This document shows positions 29,401-34,500 of a stretch of DNA of 64,000 nucleotides, piece after piece. Under the pieces are notes generated by a model. That model worked only from the letters and a program-made list of their open reading frames with translations, was not told the DNA's origin and ran no database searches. This stretch comes from Antedon mediterranea (lineage: Eukaryota > Echinodermata > Crinoidea > Comatulida > Antedonidae). The stretch spans positions 22,049,001 to 22,113,000 of the forward strand of contig NC_092680.1 in assembly GCF_964355755.1 (NCBI RefSeq), written 5' to 3'. Each line of letters opens with the position of its first letter. Within the stretch, counting starts at the first letter, position 1. Both the position numbers and the translations under genes were made by a program.

Positions 29401-29556
29401 GAGCACATAAGTAAAAGTGTTGAAGAGTTAAATACACTTGAAAACAACAGTAATAATGTAGATGATGGAGATGGAGATGGAGATGAAATCAGTAGAGATG
29501 AAAATGACGTAATGATAGGTATCAATAACCAAGAAACAGGAAATACAAAATGTTAG
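2415..29556 (+). CDS. Mosaic LGR-type GPCR: F5/8C x7, CTLD, EGF, CUB, CTLD, LDLa x7, LRR, 7TM
   Basis: Forty-three coding exons were joined by hand. Each junction has GT-AG and matching phase, and the total is 8,649 nt (2,882 residues plus stop). Approximate residues: signal peptide 1-25; seven discoidin domains 26-1120 with two short linkers; CTLD 1121-1253; EGF 1254-1293; degenerate lectin-like piece 1294-1378; CUB-like and two CUBs 1379-1778; second CTLD 1779-1932; seven LDLa 1933-2233; LRR cap and LRRs 2234-2401; relaxin-receptor-type 7TM 2401-2747; acidic tail to 2882. The LDLa-LRR-7TM core is that of type C LGRs (relaxin receptors, molluscan GRL101). The discoidin, CUB and lectin extension is additional. 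The likely role is a plasma-membrane receptor with a very large adhesive or carbohydrate-binding ectodomain; ligand and G protein are unknown. Exon coordinates are in the entries below. Confidence 0.88.
3488..4080 (+). mobile_element. LINE reverse-transcriptase remnant in GPCR intron 1
   Basis: Frameshifted pieces read IIDFRK, then [32 protein letters not shown] and, in another frame, [18 protein letters not shown] and HPLFLEYE. These are typical of the C-terminal end of non-LTR reverse transcriptases of the CR1/Jockey/RTE kind. Stops and frame changes show that it is dead. The boundaries are approximate. Confidence 0.7.
4811..5782 (+). CDS. GPCR exons 2-3: F5/8 type C (discoidin) domain 1
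   Basis: Exons 4811-5142 and 5638-5782 meet in phase 0. Discoidin landmarks are present: Cys near the start, G-L-E-D-G-x-x-Q-L-T-A-S-S, A-R-Y, W-I-Q-V-D-F, and the terminal pair of basic/aromatic residues with final F-G-C. The same intron position, splitting the domain in phase 0, recurs in all seven discoidin domains. The intron between the halves holds a MITE. Confidence 0.88.
5367..5533. mobile_element. Short MITE with ~35-bp inverted repeats
   Basis: The left end (GCTTGGCTCCCACT, then CAACGAAAGGACGT) and the reverse complement of the right end (GCTTTGTTCCCACTT, then CAACGAAACTACGT) match over about 35 bp, with about 100 bp between them. It lies in the intron of discoidin domain 1. Similar non-autonomous DNA elements are common in marine invertebrate genomes. 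I could not fix the target-site duplication. Confidence 0.65.
6171..6206 (+). CDS. GPCR exon 4: 12-residue linker microexon
   Basis: This 36-nt exon ([13 protein letters not shown] with its flanking split codons) has phase 1 at both ends and consensus sites (TTAG acceptor, GTAAAA donor). It starts with the same AT-TGT pattern as the discoidin exons, so it may be the vestige of a lost domain start. Removing it would leave the frame intact. Confidence 0.6.
7167..7909 (+). CDS. GPCR exons 5-6: discoidin domain 2
   Basis: Exons 7167-7450 and 7762-7909. The first half has the initial Cys, a Y-A-A-D-S-E-L-T segment, G-G-W-R-P-S, and Y-I-S-F in place of the usual W-I-Q-V-D. The second half ends in V-N-L-L-G-C. 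The intron after it (about 7910-8092) contains GAT-rich low-complexity sequence. Confidence 0.85.
8093..8829 (+). CDS. GPCR exons 7-8: discoidin domain 3
   Basis: Exons 8093-8430 and 8685-8829. It has a DCLTP start, [19 protein letters not shown] and a YKLGY strand. The second half contains [19 protein letters not shown]. The usual closing G-C is replaced by V-I-T-G-I-K-A-G, so the closing disulfide cysteine is missing from its normal place. Confidence 0.85.
9306..10405 (+). CDS. GPCR exons 9-10: discoidin domain 4
   Basis: Exons 9306-9604 and 10270-10405. It starts DCLTPIEP and has [13 protein letters not shown] and Y-R-I-S-Y-K-S. The second exon keeps the tail fold ([10 protein letters not shown], then FAIKG) and ends in phase 1 at the donor GTAGGT. 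It is more divergent than domains 1-3. Confidence 0.78.
10504..10551 (+). CDS. GPCR exon 11: second linker microexon
   Basis: This 48-nt, phase 1-1 exon reads [17 protein letters not shown] with its split codons. Its position and start match exon 4, so the two linkers (before domains 2 and 5) may share an origin. The donor GTAAGT is perfect. Confidence 0.6.
10848..11670 (+). CDS. GPCR exons 12-13: discoidin domain 5
   Basis: Exons 10848-11164 and 11526-11670. It has [27 protein letters not shown] and W-F-Q-I-Q-F, then [19 protein letters not shown]. It is one of the best-preserved copies. The open frame before 10848 is intron read-through and is excluded. Confidence 0.87.
11757..12377 (+). 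CDS. GPCR exons 14-15: discoidin domain 6
   Basis: Exons 11757-12067 and 12230-12377. Landmarks are G-I-S-S-G-Q-I, F-T-A-S-S-A, SCWRPA, PWIQVFF and FTLRYSYD, closing with A-M-S-F-E-I-V-A-C. The motif VLDSNGF near the end of the first exon resembles FLDSNGALF in domain 1, suggesting recent relatedness of domains 1 and 6. Confidence 0.87.
12725..13497 (+). CDS. GPCR exons 16-17: discoidin domain 7 (divergent)
   Basis: Exons 12725-13032 and 13353-13497. It starts [13 protein letters not shown] and ends FELLGC, as in the family, but the middle lacks the usual Trp-rich strand. The donor of exon 16 (GTTTGC) is weak, though phase and length fit the other six pairs exactly. Confidence 0.78.
13867..14265 (+). 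CDS. GPCR exon 18: C-type lectin domain 1 (single exon)
   Basis: One 399-nt phase 1-1 exon encodes a full CTLD of about 133 residues: YNGFCFG, a helix with A-x-C-H-E-I, [33 protein letters not shown] and final TLCQI. WNL replaces WND and DQP replaces EPN/QPD, so calcium-dependent sugar binding is doubtful. The open frame starting at 13882 is a shifted reading of the same exon. Confidence 0.85.
14505..14624 (+). CDS. GPCR exon 19: calcium-binding EGF domain
   Basis: This 120-nt phase 1-1 exon starts DLDECVRDD and has six Cys in EGF spacing with [10 protein letters not shown]. The D-x-D-E-C start and the N/Y-F motif region are those of cbEGF modules. Confidence 0.9.
14823..15473 (+). CDS. GPCR exons 20-21: degenerate lectin-like segment
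   Basis: Exons 14823-14980 and 15377-15473 join in phase 0. The first has the start of a CTLD (NQCYTVLDD, then [16 protein letters not shown]). The second (STSCRTSDA, then [10 protein letters not shown]) has Cys near the end but lacks the long-loop and WIG-type motifs. It reads as a decayed CTLD of about 85 residues. A different, unrecognised cysteine-rich module cannot be excluded. Confidence 0.6.
15098..15309. repeat. Intronic TTAC-based tandem array
   Basis: Blocks of (TTAC)n alternate with TTTGTCGAACCAATTCATTG-like words, about five times, in the intron between exons 20 and 21. The open frames across it are artefacts of the repeat. Confidence 0.85.
15945..17430 (+). CDS. GPCR exons 22-23: CUB-like domain
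   Basis: Exons 15945-16101 and 17186-17430 join in phase 2. The second exon ends with a CUB-like strand pair ([10 protein letters not shown], then [10 protein letters not shown]). The first half is divergent and lacks a clear CUB start. It is assigned as CUB-like from that ending and from the two clear CUB exons that follow. Confidence 0.6.
16168..16267. repeat. 20-bp tandem repeat x5
   Basis: Five exact copies of TGTGTCTATACGTCCTGCAT lie in the intron between exons 22 and 23. A degenerate start (TGTGTTTC) follows. Confidence 0.95.
17626..17994 (+). CDS. GPCR exon 24: CUB domain
   Basis: This single 369-nt phase 1-1 exon has the CUB landmarks [32 protein letters not shown], the paired Cys of the second disulfide and final GFEASYTT. 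It lacks the full acidic Glu-Tyr-Asp calcium site of C1r/BMP1-type CUBs. Confidence 0.88.
18086..18135. repeat. Dispersed repeat scrap (CATCCAACAGC...GGATG)
   Basis: An intronic segment with CATCCAACAGCC and, 20-odd bases on, AAAGGATGTCTTA. The same arrangement recurs at 36,392-36,430. CATCC and GGATG are complementary, so both could form a short hairpin, as the 3' tails of some retroelements do. No family is assigned. Confidence 0.3.
18288..18716 (+). CDS. GPCR exon 25: CUB domain
   Basis: This 429-nt phase 1-1 exon reads [53 protein letters not shown] and GFVARYEE. It is a canonical CUB with C-terminal extension residues. Acidic residues (D-V-D-I, K-E-D) could form a calcium site. Confidence 0.92.
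18917..20036 (+). CDS. GPCR exons 26-28: C-type lectin domain 2
   Basis: Exons 18917-19123, 19286-19373 and 19870-20036. The domain has [60 protein letters not shown] and HFICEQ. It is a long-form CTLD with six Cys. Q-P-E stands where EPN/QPD lies, and the WND motif is lost, so the calcium site looks incomplete. The acceptor of exon 27 has a weak pyrimidine tract (TTGGAAAAG). The donor of exon 28 lies in a tandem triplication. Confidence 0.88.
19993..20208. repeat. Tandem triplication (~70 bp) over the donor of GPCR exon 28
   Basis: The word AGGCATTTCATTTGTGA recurs at about 20000, 20073 and 20143, followed by TTTACCCAAYTATG and GTACATTACAGAATCT. Copy 1 is the exon end with the used donor (GTGAGT at 20037). 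Copy 2 has lost the GT. Copy 3 keeps an intact donor near 20179. Read in the exon frame, copy 2 meets a TGA. Confidence 0.9.
20261..22340 (+). CDS. GPCR exons 29-35: seven LDL-receptor class A repeats
   Basis: Seven exons, all phase 1-1: 20261-20425, 20636-20746, 20997-21113, 21298-21417, 21651-21806, 21890-22006 and 22224-22340. Each has the LDLa cysteine pattern; most are 111-120 nt, with longer first and fifth exons. Repeats 1 ([16 protein letters not shown]), 3, 6 and 7 have good acidic calcium cages. Repeat 2 lacks a Cys pair and repeat 5 has an inserted, weakly acidic C-terminal half, so these two may not bind calcium. Relaxin receptors have a single LDLa module and GRL101 has many. The module is needed for signalling in the former. 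Confidence 0.92.
22332..22495. repeat. Tandem duplication over the donor of the last LDLa exon
   Basis: TTTTGTGGTAAGAAAG, ATATATTGTCATGTCTGTT and AGCTAATTCTAA occur in the same order twice, starting at the exon 35 donor and again near 22420. The duplicated copy includes the last few exon bases and an intact GTAAGA donor. Confidence 0.8.
22510..22602. repeat. Upstream copy of the LRR-cap exon start
   Basis: A copy of the acceptor (TTGTCTTTCCTAG) and of the first coding bases for [13 protein letters not shown]. It is cut off at its 3' end by the transposon at 22603. It belongs to the 91-bp array continued at 24766-25125. Confidence 0.85.
22603..24765. mobile_element. 2.16-kb DNA transposon copy, TSD TTAAC
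   Basis: The termini are CAGGCCCGTAGCCAGG and, at the right end, CCTGGCTACAGCCCTG, an imperfect inverted repeat. The 5-bp TTAAC flanks both sides (22598-22602 and 24766-24770). G/C-homopolymer tracts lie inside each end. No intact transposase frame was found, so it is non-autonomous. It split an LRR-cap exon copy. The superfamily is unresolved: CAGG-type ends recall hAT, but hAT elements make 8-bp duplications. Confidence 0.85.
23171..24655. repeat. Four ~371-bp tandem units inside the transposon
   Basis: GCCGATACGTACTCAAATGT begins units at about 23171, 23544, 23912 and 24284. The units differ by a few substitutions. The other element copies (56,960 and 60,444) have only one such unit, in whole or in part. 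The minus-strand open frames here repeat with the unit and are not genes. Confidence 0.92.
24766..25125. repeat. 91-bp tandem array of the LRR-cap exon start
   Basis: Further copies of TTAATATCCATGTTGTCTTT + CCTAG + exon start have exon starts at 24877, 24968 and 25059, plus one copy near 24790 that has lost its acceptor. The period is 91 bp (not divisible by 3), so splicing to an upstream acceptor would shift the frame. Confidence 0.92.
25059..25164 (+). CDS. GPCR exon 36: LRR N-terminal cysteine cap
   Basis: This is the last copy of the array. It alone continues into a full exon (SVRFL and a GTAAGT donor at 25165), with phase 1 in and phase 2 out, fitting exons 35 and 37. [14 protein letters not shown] is a typical LRRNT cap of relaxin-type receptors. 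Confidence 0.88.
25439..27419 (+). CDS. GPCR exons 37-41: leucine-rich repeats
   Basis: Exons 25439-25546 (108 nt), then 25661-25732, 25996-26067, 26522-26593 and 27348-27419, each exactly 72 nt with phase 2 at both ends. This is the one-repeat-per-exon layout of LGR genes. The repeats read LxLSxNxIxxLxxxxFxxLxxLxxL. The first exon has an Arg/Lys-rich insert (DKRKKR). Five repeats are fewer than the ten of human relaxin receptors. Confidence 0.92.
26751..27291. mobile_element. 541-bp MITE flanked by TTAA
   Basis: AGATGTATTGTCCCTTGA at the left end is mirrored by TCAAGGGACAATACATCT at the right end, and TTAA flanks both (26747-26750 and 27292-27295). The TTAA target suggests a piggyBac- or Kolobok-type mobiliser. 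It lies between two LRR exons. A second, 3'-truncated copy is at 50,963. Confidence 0.88.
27696..28735 (+). CDS. GPCR exon 42: relaxin-receptor-type 7TM domain
   Basis: One exon carries the hinge ([18 protein letters not shown], very close to LGR7/8 hinges) and seven helices. Class A marks: GN in TM1, LAVSD in TM2, Cys before TM3, DRF in place of DRY, Trp in TM4, a Cys in loop 2, DMFCWLP in TM6 and NPHLY in TM7. The segment [19 protein letters not shown] is characteristic of type C LGRs. The intronless 7TM exon is also usual for some LGRs. Family assignment is secure; the ligand is not known. Confidence 0.95.
29150..29556 (+). CDS. GPCR exon 43: cytoplasmic tail and stop
   Basis: It joins exon 42 in phase 1 (KKL-N-NIPMW). 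It encodes a Lys/Glu-rich, probably helical stretch, then an acidic run (DDGDGDGDE), and stops at TAG 29554. If the intron were retained, exon 42 would instead end after 14 further residues at 28779, giving a shorter tail. Confidence 0.75.
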
Positions 29557-29821
29557 CTATTTATAAATATTTACTCCATACATTTTAATATTATTTTTTT
29601 TGATATTTAATTCTATCGTATTTTATACATTTAAAAATTAACTGTCTAATAATATATATTTTAACCACACTTATAGAATTTAAAGTTGTTTTCATATTAA
29701 TTCATGTTTTTGTAGTTGTGCTATATATTTGTCGTGTTTACGTTTTAATATAACATTTTTACTGTAAATACATTTTAAATGAACGTATTTCTTGCCCAAG
29801 TATTGTTCTATCAGAGTTTAA

Positions 29822-29827
29822 AATAAA
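29822..29827 (+). other. Poly(A) signal of the GPCR gene
   Basis: AATAAA lies 266 bp after the stop, followed by TGTGTACATTC. It gives a short 3' UTR that ends just before the convergent gene's 3' end. Confidence 0.55.
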
Positions 29828-29868
29828 TGTGTACATTCATTATTAAAACAAAAACAACTGTATGTATG

Positions 29869-29874
29869 TTTATT
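29869..29874 (-). other. Probable poly(A) signal of the RHS-CARDB gene
   Basis: TTTATT on the plus strand is AATAAA on the minus strand, about 1.55 kb after the minus-strand stop. It would place the whole minisatellite in the 3' UTR. The two poly(A) sites would abut or overlap by a few bases. Confidence 0.4.
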
Positions 29875-30229
29875 AGGCCTAAAGTATAACATAGTAATTT
29901 TCTGTAAGCCAAACGTGCAATTAGAATTCAATTTAAATTTTAATCAAAAAATTAAAATCAGAGAAAACACACTTTTAAGGATCTTTATACCAATTTATAA
30001 AATGAATAAAATGTTATTTTGTTGCTAAAATGACGAACTCAGAGCATACACTATCATAAATCTAACCCTACCCAGTCCTACCTAATATTCGAACAAAATT
30101 GCATATCCGCACCAGGCTAATACACCATGTACACCATATTAAAATGATAATATTATACAATATTGGATTAAATAAACATAACTAAATATAATATTAAGCT
30201 ATTAGATAAACGTATCAAAATATTAAACT

Positions 30230-31452
30230 ACTGGATACACGTATATAAAAACTAGGTAGGAGTACGTCTGGTGCAACAATAAACTACTGGACACACGTAT
30301 AAAAACTAGGTAGGAGTACGTCTGCTGCAACAATAAACTACCGGACACACGTATAAAAGCTAGGTAGGAGTACGTCTGCTGCAACAATAAACTACTGGAT
30401 ACACGTATATAAAAACTAGGTAGGAGTACGTCTGCTGCAACCAATAAACTACTGGACACACGTATAAAAACTAGGTAGGAGTACGTCTGCTGCAACAATA
30501 AACTACCGGACACACGTATAAAAGCTAGGTAGGAGTACGTCTGCTGCAACAATAAACTACTGGATACACGTATATAAAAACTAGGTAGGAGTACGTCTGG
30601 TGCAACAATAAACTACTGGACACACGTATTTAAAAGCTAGGTAGGAGTACGTCTGCTGCAACAATAAACTACTGGACACACGTATTTAAAAGCTAGGTAG
30701 GAGTACGTCTGCTGCAACAATAAACTACTGGACACACGTATTTAAAAGCTAGGTAGGAGTACGTCTGCTGCAACCAATAAACTACTGGATACACGTATAT
30801 AAAAACTAGGTAGGAGTACGTCTGCTGCAACCAATAAACTACTGGACACACGTATTTAAAAGCTAGGTAGGAGTACGTCTGGTGCAACAATAAACTACTG
30901 GACACACGTATTTAAAAGCTAGGTAGGAGTACGTCTGCTGCAACAATAAACTACTGGACACACGTATTTAAAAGCTAGGTAGGAGTACGTCTGCTGCAAC
31001 AATAAACTACTGGACACACGTATAAAAGCTAGGTAGGAGTACGTCTGCTGCAACCAATAAACTACTGGACACACGTATAAAAGCTAGGTAGGAGTACGTC
31101 TGCTGCAACAATAAACTACCGGACACACGTATAAAAGCTAGGTAGGAGTACGTCTGCTGCAACAATAAACTACTGGACACACGTATATAAAAGCTAGGTA
31201 GGAGTACGTCTGCTGCAACCAATAAACTACCGGACACACGTATTTAAAAGCTAGGTAGGAGTACGTCTGCTGCAACCAATACACTACTGGATACACGTAT
31301 ATAAAAGCTAGGTAAGAGTAAGTCTGCTGCAACCAATAAACTACTGGACACACGTATTTAAAAGCTAGGTAGGAGTACGTCTGCTGCAACCAATACACTA
31401 CTGGATACACGTATATAAAAGCTAGGTAGGAGTACGTCTGCTGCAACCAATG
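30230..31452. repeat. ~57-bp minisatellite, ~22 units, grown from a stop codon
   Basis: Units contain AGGAGTACGTCTGCTGCAAC, AATAAACTACTGGACACACG and TATAAAAGCTAGGT, with small length variants (TATA, TATTTA, CAA/CCAA). Read on the minus strand, each unit matches the last codons (GCSRRTPT) and stop of the giant gene plus the first bases of its 3' UTR. The rightmost unit is the real gene end. Open frames across the array are repeat artefacts. Confidence 0.93.
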
Positions 31453-31561
31453 ATTACCACCAAGGTAACGATGAAGGCAACAATAACGCCACCAATGATT
31501 GTCAAATACATAACAAATGTGTTAGGATCTTCATCGTTGGGAGGCAAAGTACTTTCTGTAT
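31422..31561 (-). CDS. RHS-CARDB exon 30: transmembrane helix, seven-residue tail, stop
   Basis: It joins exon 29 in phase 1. A 24-residue hydrophobic helix (nt ~31,443-31,514, from FVMYLTIIGG to VVIIG) is followed by CSRRTPT and TAG (31424-31422). The Arg pair after the helix predicts that the C-terminus is cytoplasmic. The stop lies in the first unit of the minisatellite. Confidence 0.82.
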
Positions 31562-34500
31562 CTGTAAACAAATAAAGTACAGTTAACACGCGAACAAATA
31601 ACAAACAAATTGACTTTTGAAATTAGATTTGTTAACATACAATTTGGCTCATTAGGCCTATTTTAAAACAAAACGTACATACCTTCACAACTCTTAAGAT
31701 GAACTTTTGTTGACACACTGTTCTCATGGCCATTTGTTGATTCTCTGTTAATGACTGTGATATTCATTTCAAAATCTGCAAATGTACCTTCGGTTTGTAA
31801 CTCCATCTCTTTAGTATCTCCGACTAATTTATACGTATTATTAGACACCAAAACACCTGGTGAAATGCTAATGTCGGACGGCACGTCGGATACAATAACT
31901 GACGTAATATTCTCGGATCCATCTGTGTCTGTAGACATCGCCGATATCGTCATGATAAGCTTAATTTGATCATGAGTGAAACACGGTATGTTTACGGTAA
32001 CAACCGGCGTATCAGCGACTGCTGCGATATAAACAGGGAGATCAACTCTACGTACTGCGTCTCCATGGTCACTCTTTGTGGTAGCAAATAGGACCAGATT
32101 GATGACGCCATCTATATTTAGGGGAGGAGAAAACACTAAATTGGGAAGGTGATCTATAGGAATATGCCATTCCGTTTGTAGTTTCGTTCCATGTGAGAAA
32201 ATCGACCCATCTGGTGCTCCTTTGACGATTAGCGTTGTTTCAGTACTGTAGTTACTCGCATAAGGTACGATTGAAACAGTTAGTTGAACATCACCATCTT
32301 CGTCCACGCTGGCTGCTTGTACTCCAACGACCGGAGGCTCAACAGGAGTCGTAACTGATGAAGAGAACAATATTATGTAATTTTTTTTCAACGATGTTTT
32401 GTCAGGAACTACATGTATTAGACTTTCTGTGCCAGTCTGTATCTTATTAAGAACTACTATATTGAACTCACCTGAGTTGCAAGCCGATCCGTATCTGTTT
32501 GCGTAACAGCTACATAGATTTTGTCCAGTACATGTACCGAATCCCGAACAGTTATTAACAGCAGTACACGAAACTACAAATAAACAAATATCCAGTATGA
32601 TGAATATACAGTTCCTCTTATACTTTAAAAGTTTTCAGTATTTAATCGTCTGAACGAAGTACGAAAGTGGGATGTTAAGCACACAACATCCAATAATGTA
32701 ACTCATATATAATATAGTAACCAAACATACTGACCAGTAACAACCGGAAAATCGACCGATATGATTCGATTTTCCTCCTGTAGTTCACTGTATGTAGGGT
32801 AATTGCCAACGTTGTCTCGTGGAATGGCTATTATATTGTAGGTTACACCAATAGGTACATCCAGTGTCACAGTTGTGTCAGTGGTCCCTTCAACCAGCAG
32901 CTCTGGTTCACCATCTAATTAAAAAAACACATTGCGTTATATATTTTCTCTGGTGTTACGTAATGACCATTTGCTCTAATGAGTATTGTAGTATTAAGAC
33001 TATTGCTTATGTTTGTCAGATTTATGTTGATCGACAATATGACAATATGACAATATGACAATATGACAATATGAACAGGCAACACATAGAAACAAGAAAA
33101 ACATTTTACAATTTCAAAAAGATAAGTCATCAACAGACGTGTTTTCAATGGATCAGTGTGATTAGTGTTTTTTTGGAAGAAAAAAAAATGAAAATAAGGA
33201 TTGAAAAAGAGTACAAGAAATACGTAATCCCTCCAAATGATTGAATTACCTGTATCAGTATAAATGTCAACAAAACTGACACCAGACCCATCATCATTTG
33301 TTTCGATATGAATAACAAGTATTCCAGATTCAAGAAAGTCAGTGTCAACTGTAACATTTACGTCCGGTTTACCAGAATCGATCTGACAACGAAAGATTAG
33401 AAATAATGAAATCATTTATCTAACATTTTATTCAGTATTATTGAAATAAAAACCCAGAAATATAGGTCTACATGTTTCCAAATTATAATATTGTAGCGAC
33501 ACTTAAAATCCTTGCATAATTAACAGGTGTAACTTATTTTAGGCAACCTATTGTCTGCTCACTCTACCAGAGACCGGCGAACGAGCAGCAAGTCGTTTGT
33601 ATAGCCGTATTCAAGTTTTGAATTGCCATTGAATTAATTGTTGTAGGCCTATCCAGTATTTTGAATGTTTTACTTCACGTTCATGATTGACTACCCGGTG
33701 CGGAAACACAGGCAGATAGTGTGTAAAGCTAAGAAAGAAGAGTTAGTTTGATTTTATTTGGAGAATCGAAGCCGCTCGCTTGGTAAGTACCAGGATTTAG
33801 GTATTATTGTTTTACTAACTATTTAACATACCGTATTGAATATAGGTGGTGTCTCTATTGGATCATTGTTATCAAATATTATAGAAGCTTTAGCATCAAT
33901 GACTGACAGATCAATTGTGCTAACACGTGGCTTCACTCTAAATGTCACGAAGCCTTGCCCGTCTGTTCCATTTTCTGGGTTAGGTGGCAAAAATCCTTTC
34001 AAAGGGTCTGTTGGCATTCGACCTGCAAATAAGTGCAATTGTACAGAAAAGTTGTATTTAAAGAAATACGTGTTCCTAGTAGTTAGGCCTATTTTTTTTG
34101 TAAATCGCATTTGGATTTATAAATAAAAAAATAAATTAAATATAATCTAGATAACAAGCAGTAAATTGATATTTACGTGTTTCTGGGTCAATAGCCCTTA
34201 GCTCCCAGACGATTTCACCTTTACCATAGTCCAGCGACGCAGCAACCTCCACAAACACTCCAAAAACATCAACAAAGTCTATTCGTTTCTGAAAAAAAAA
34301 AATCGCATATAACACAAACAGTGGTAATCATTACTATTTTAAAGGTTTTAAACTTTAAAATAATTCATTTTAAAGTTTAAAGGTTTTAAACTTTAAAATA
34401 ATTCATTTTAAAGTTAATTTTATCTTAGTAACGTACTTATTAGACCTACCTCATACGAGCCAGCAGGTTGTGTAACTTTGTTAGTAAAGTTTCCAAAACC

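Noticed and set aside
30223-31446. Several repetitive minus-strand open frames in the minisatellite
   Set aside because: Apart from the final exon of the RHS-CARDB gene, they are readings of the ~57-bp unit in frames that happen to lack stops.
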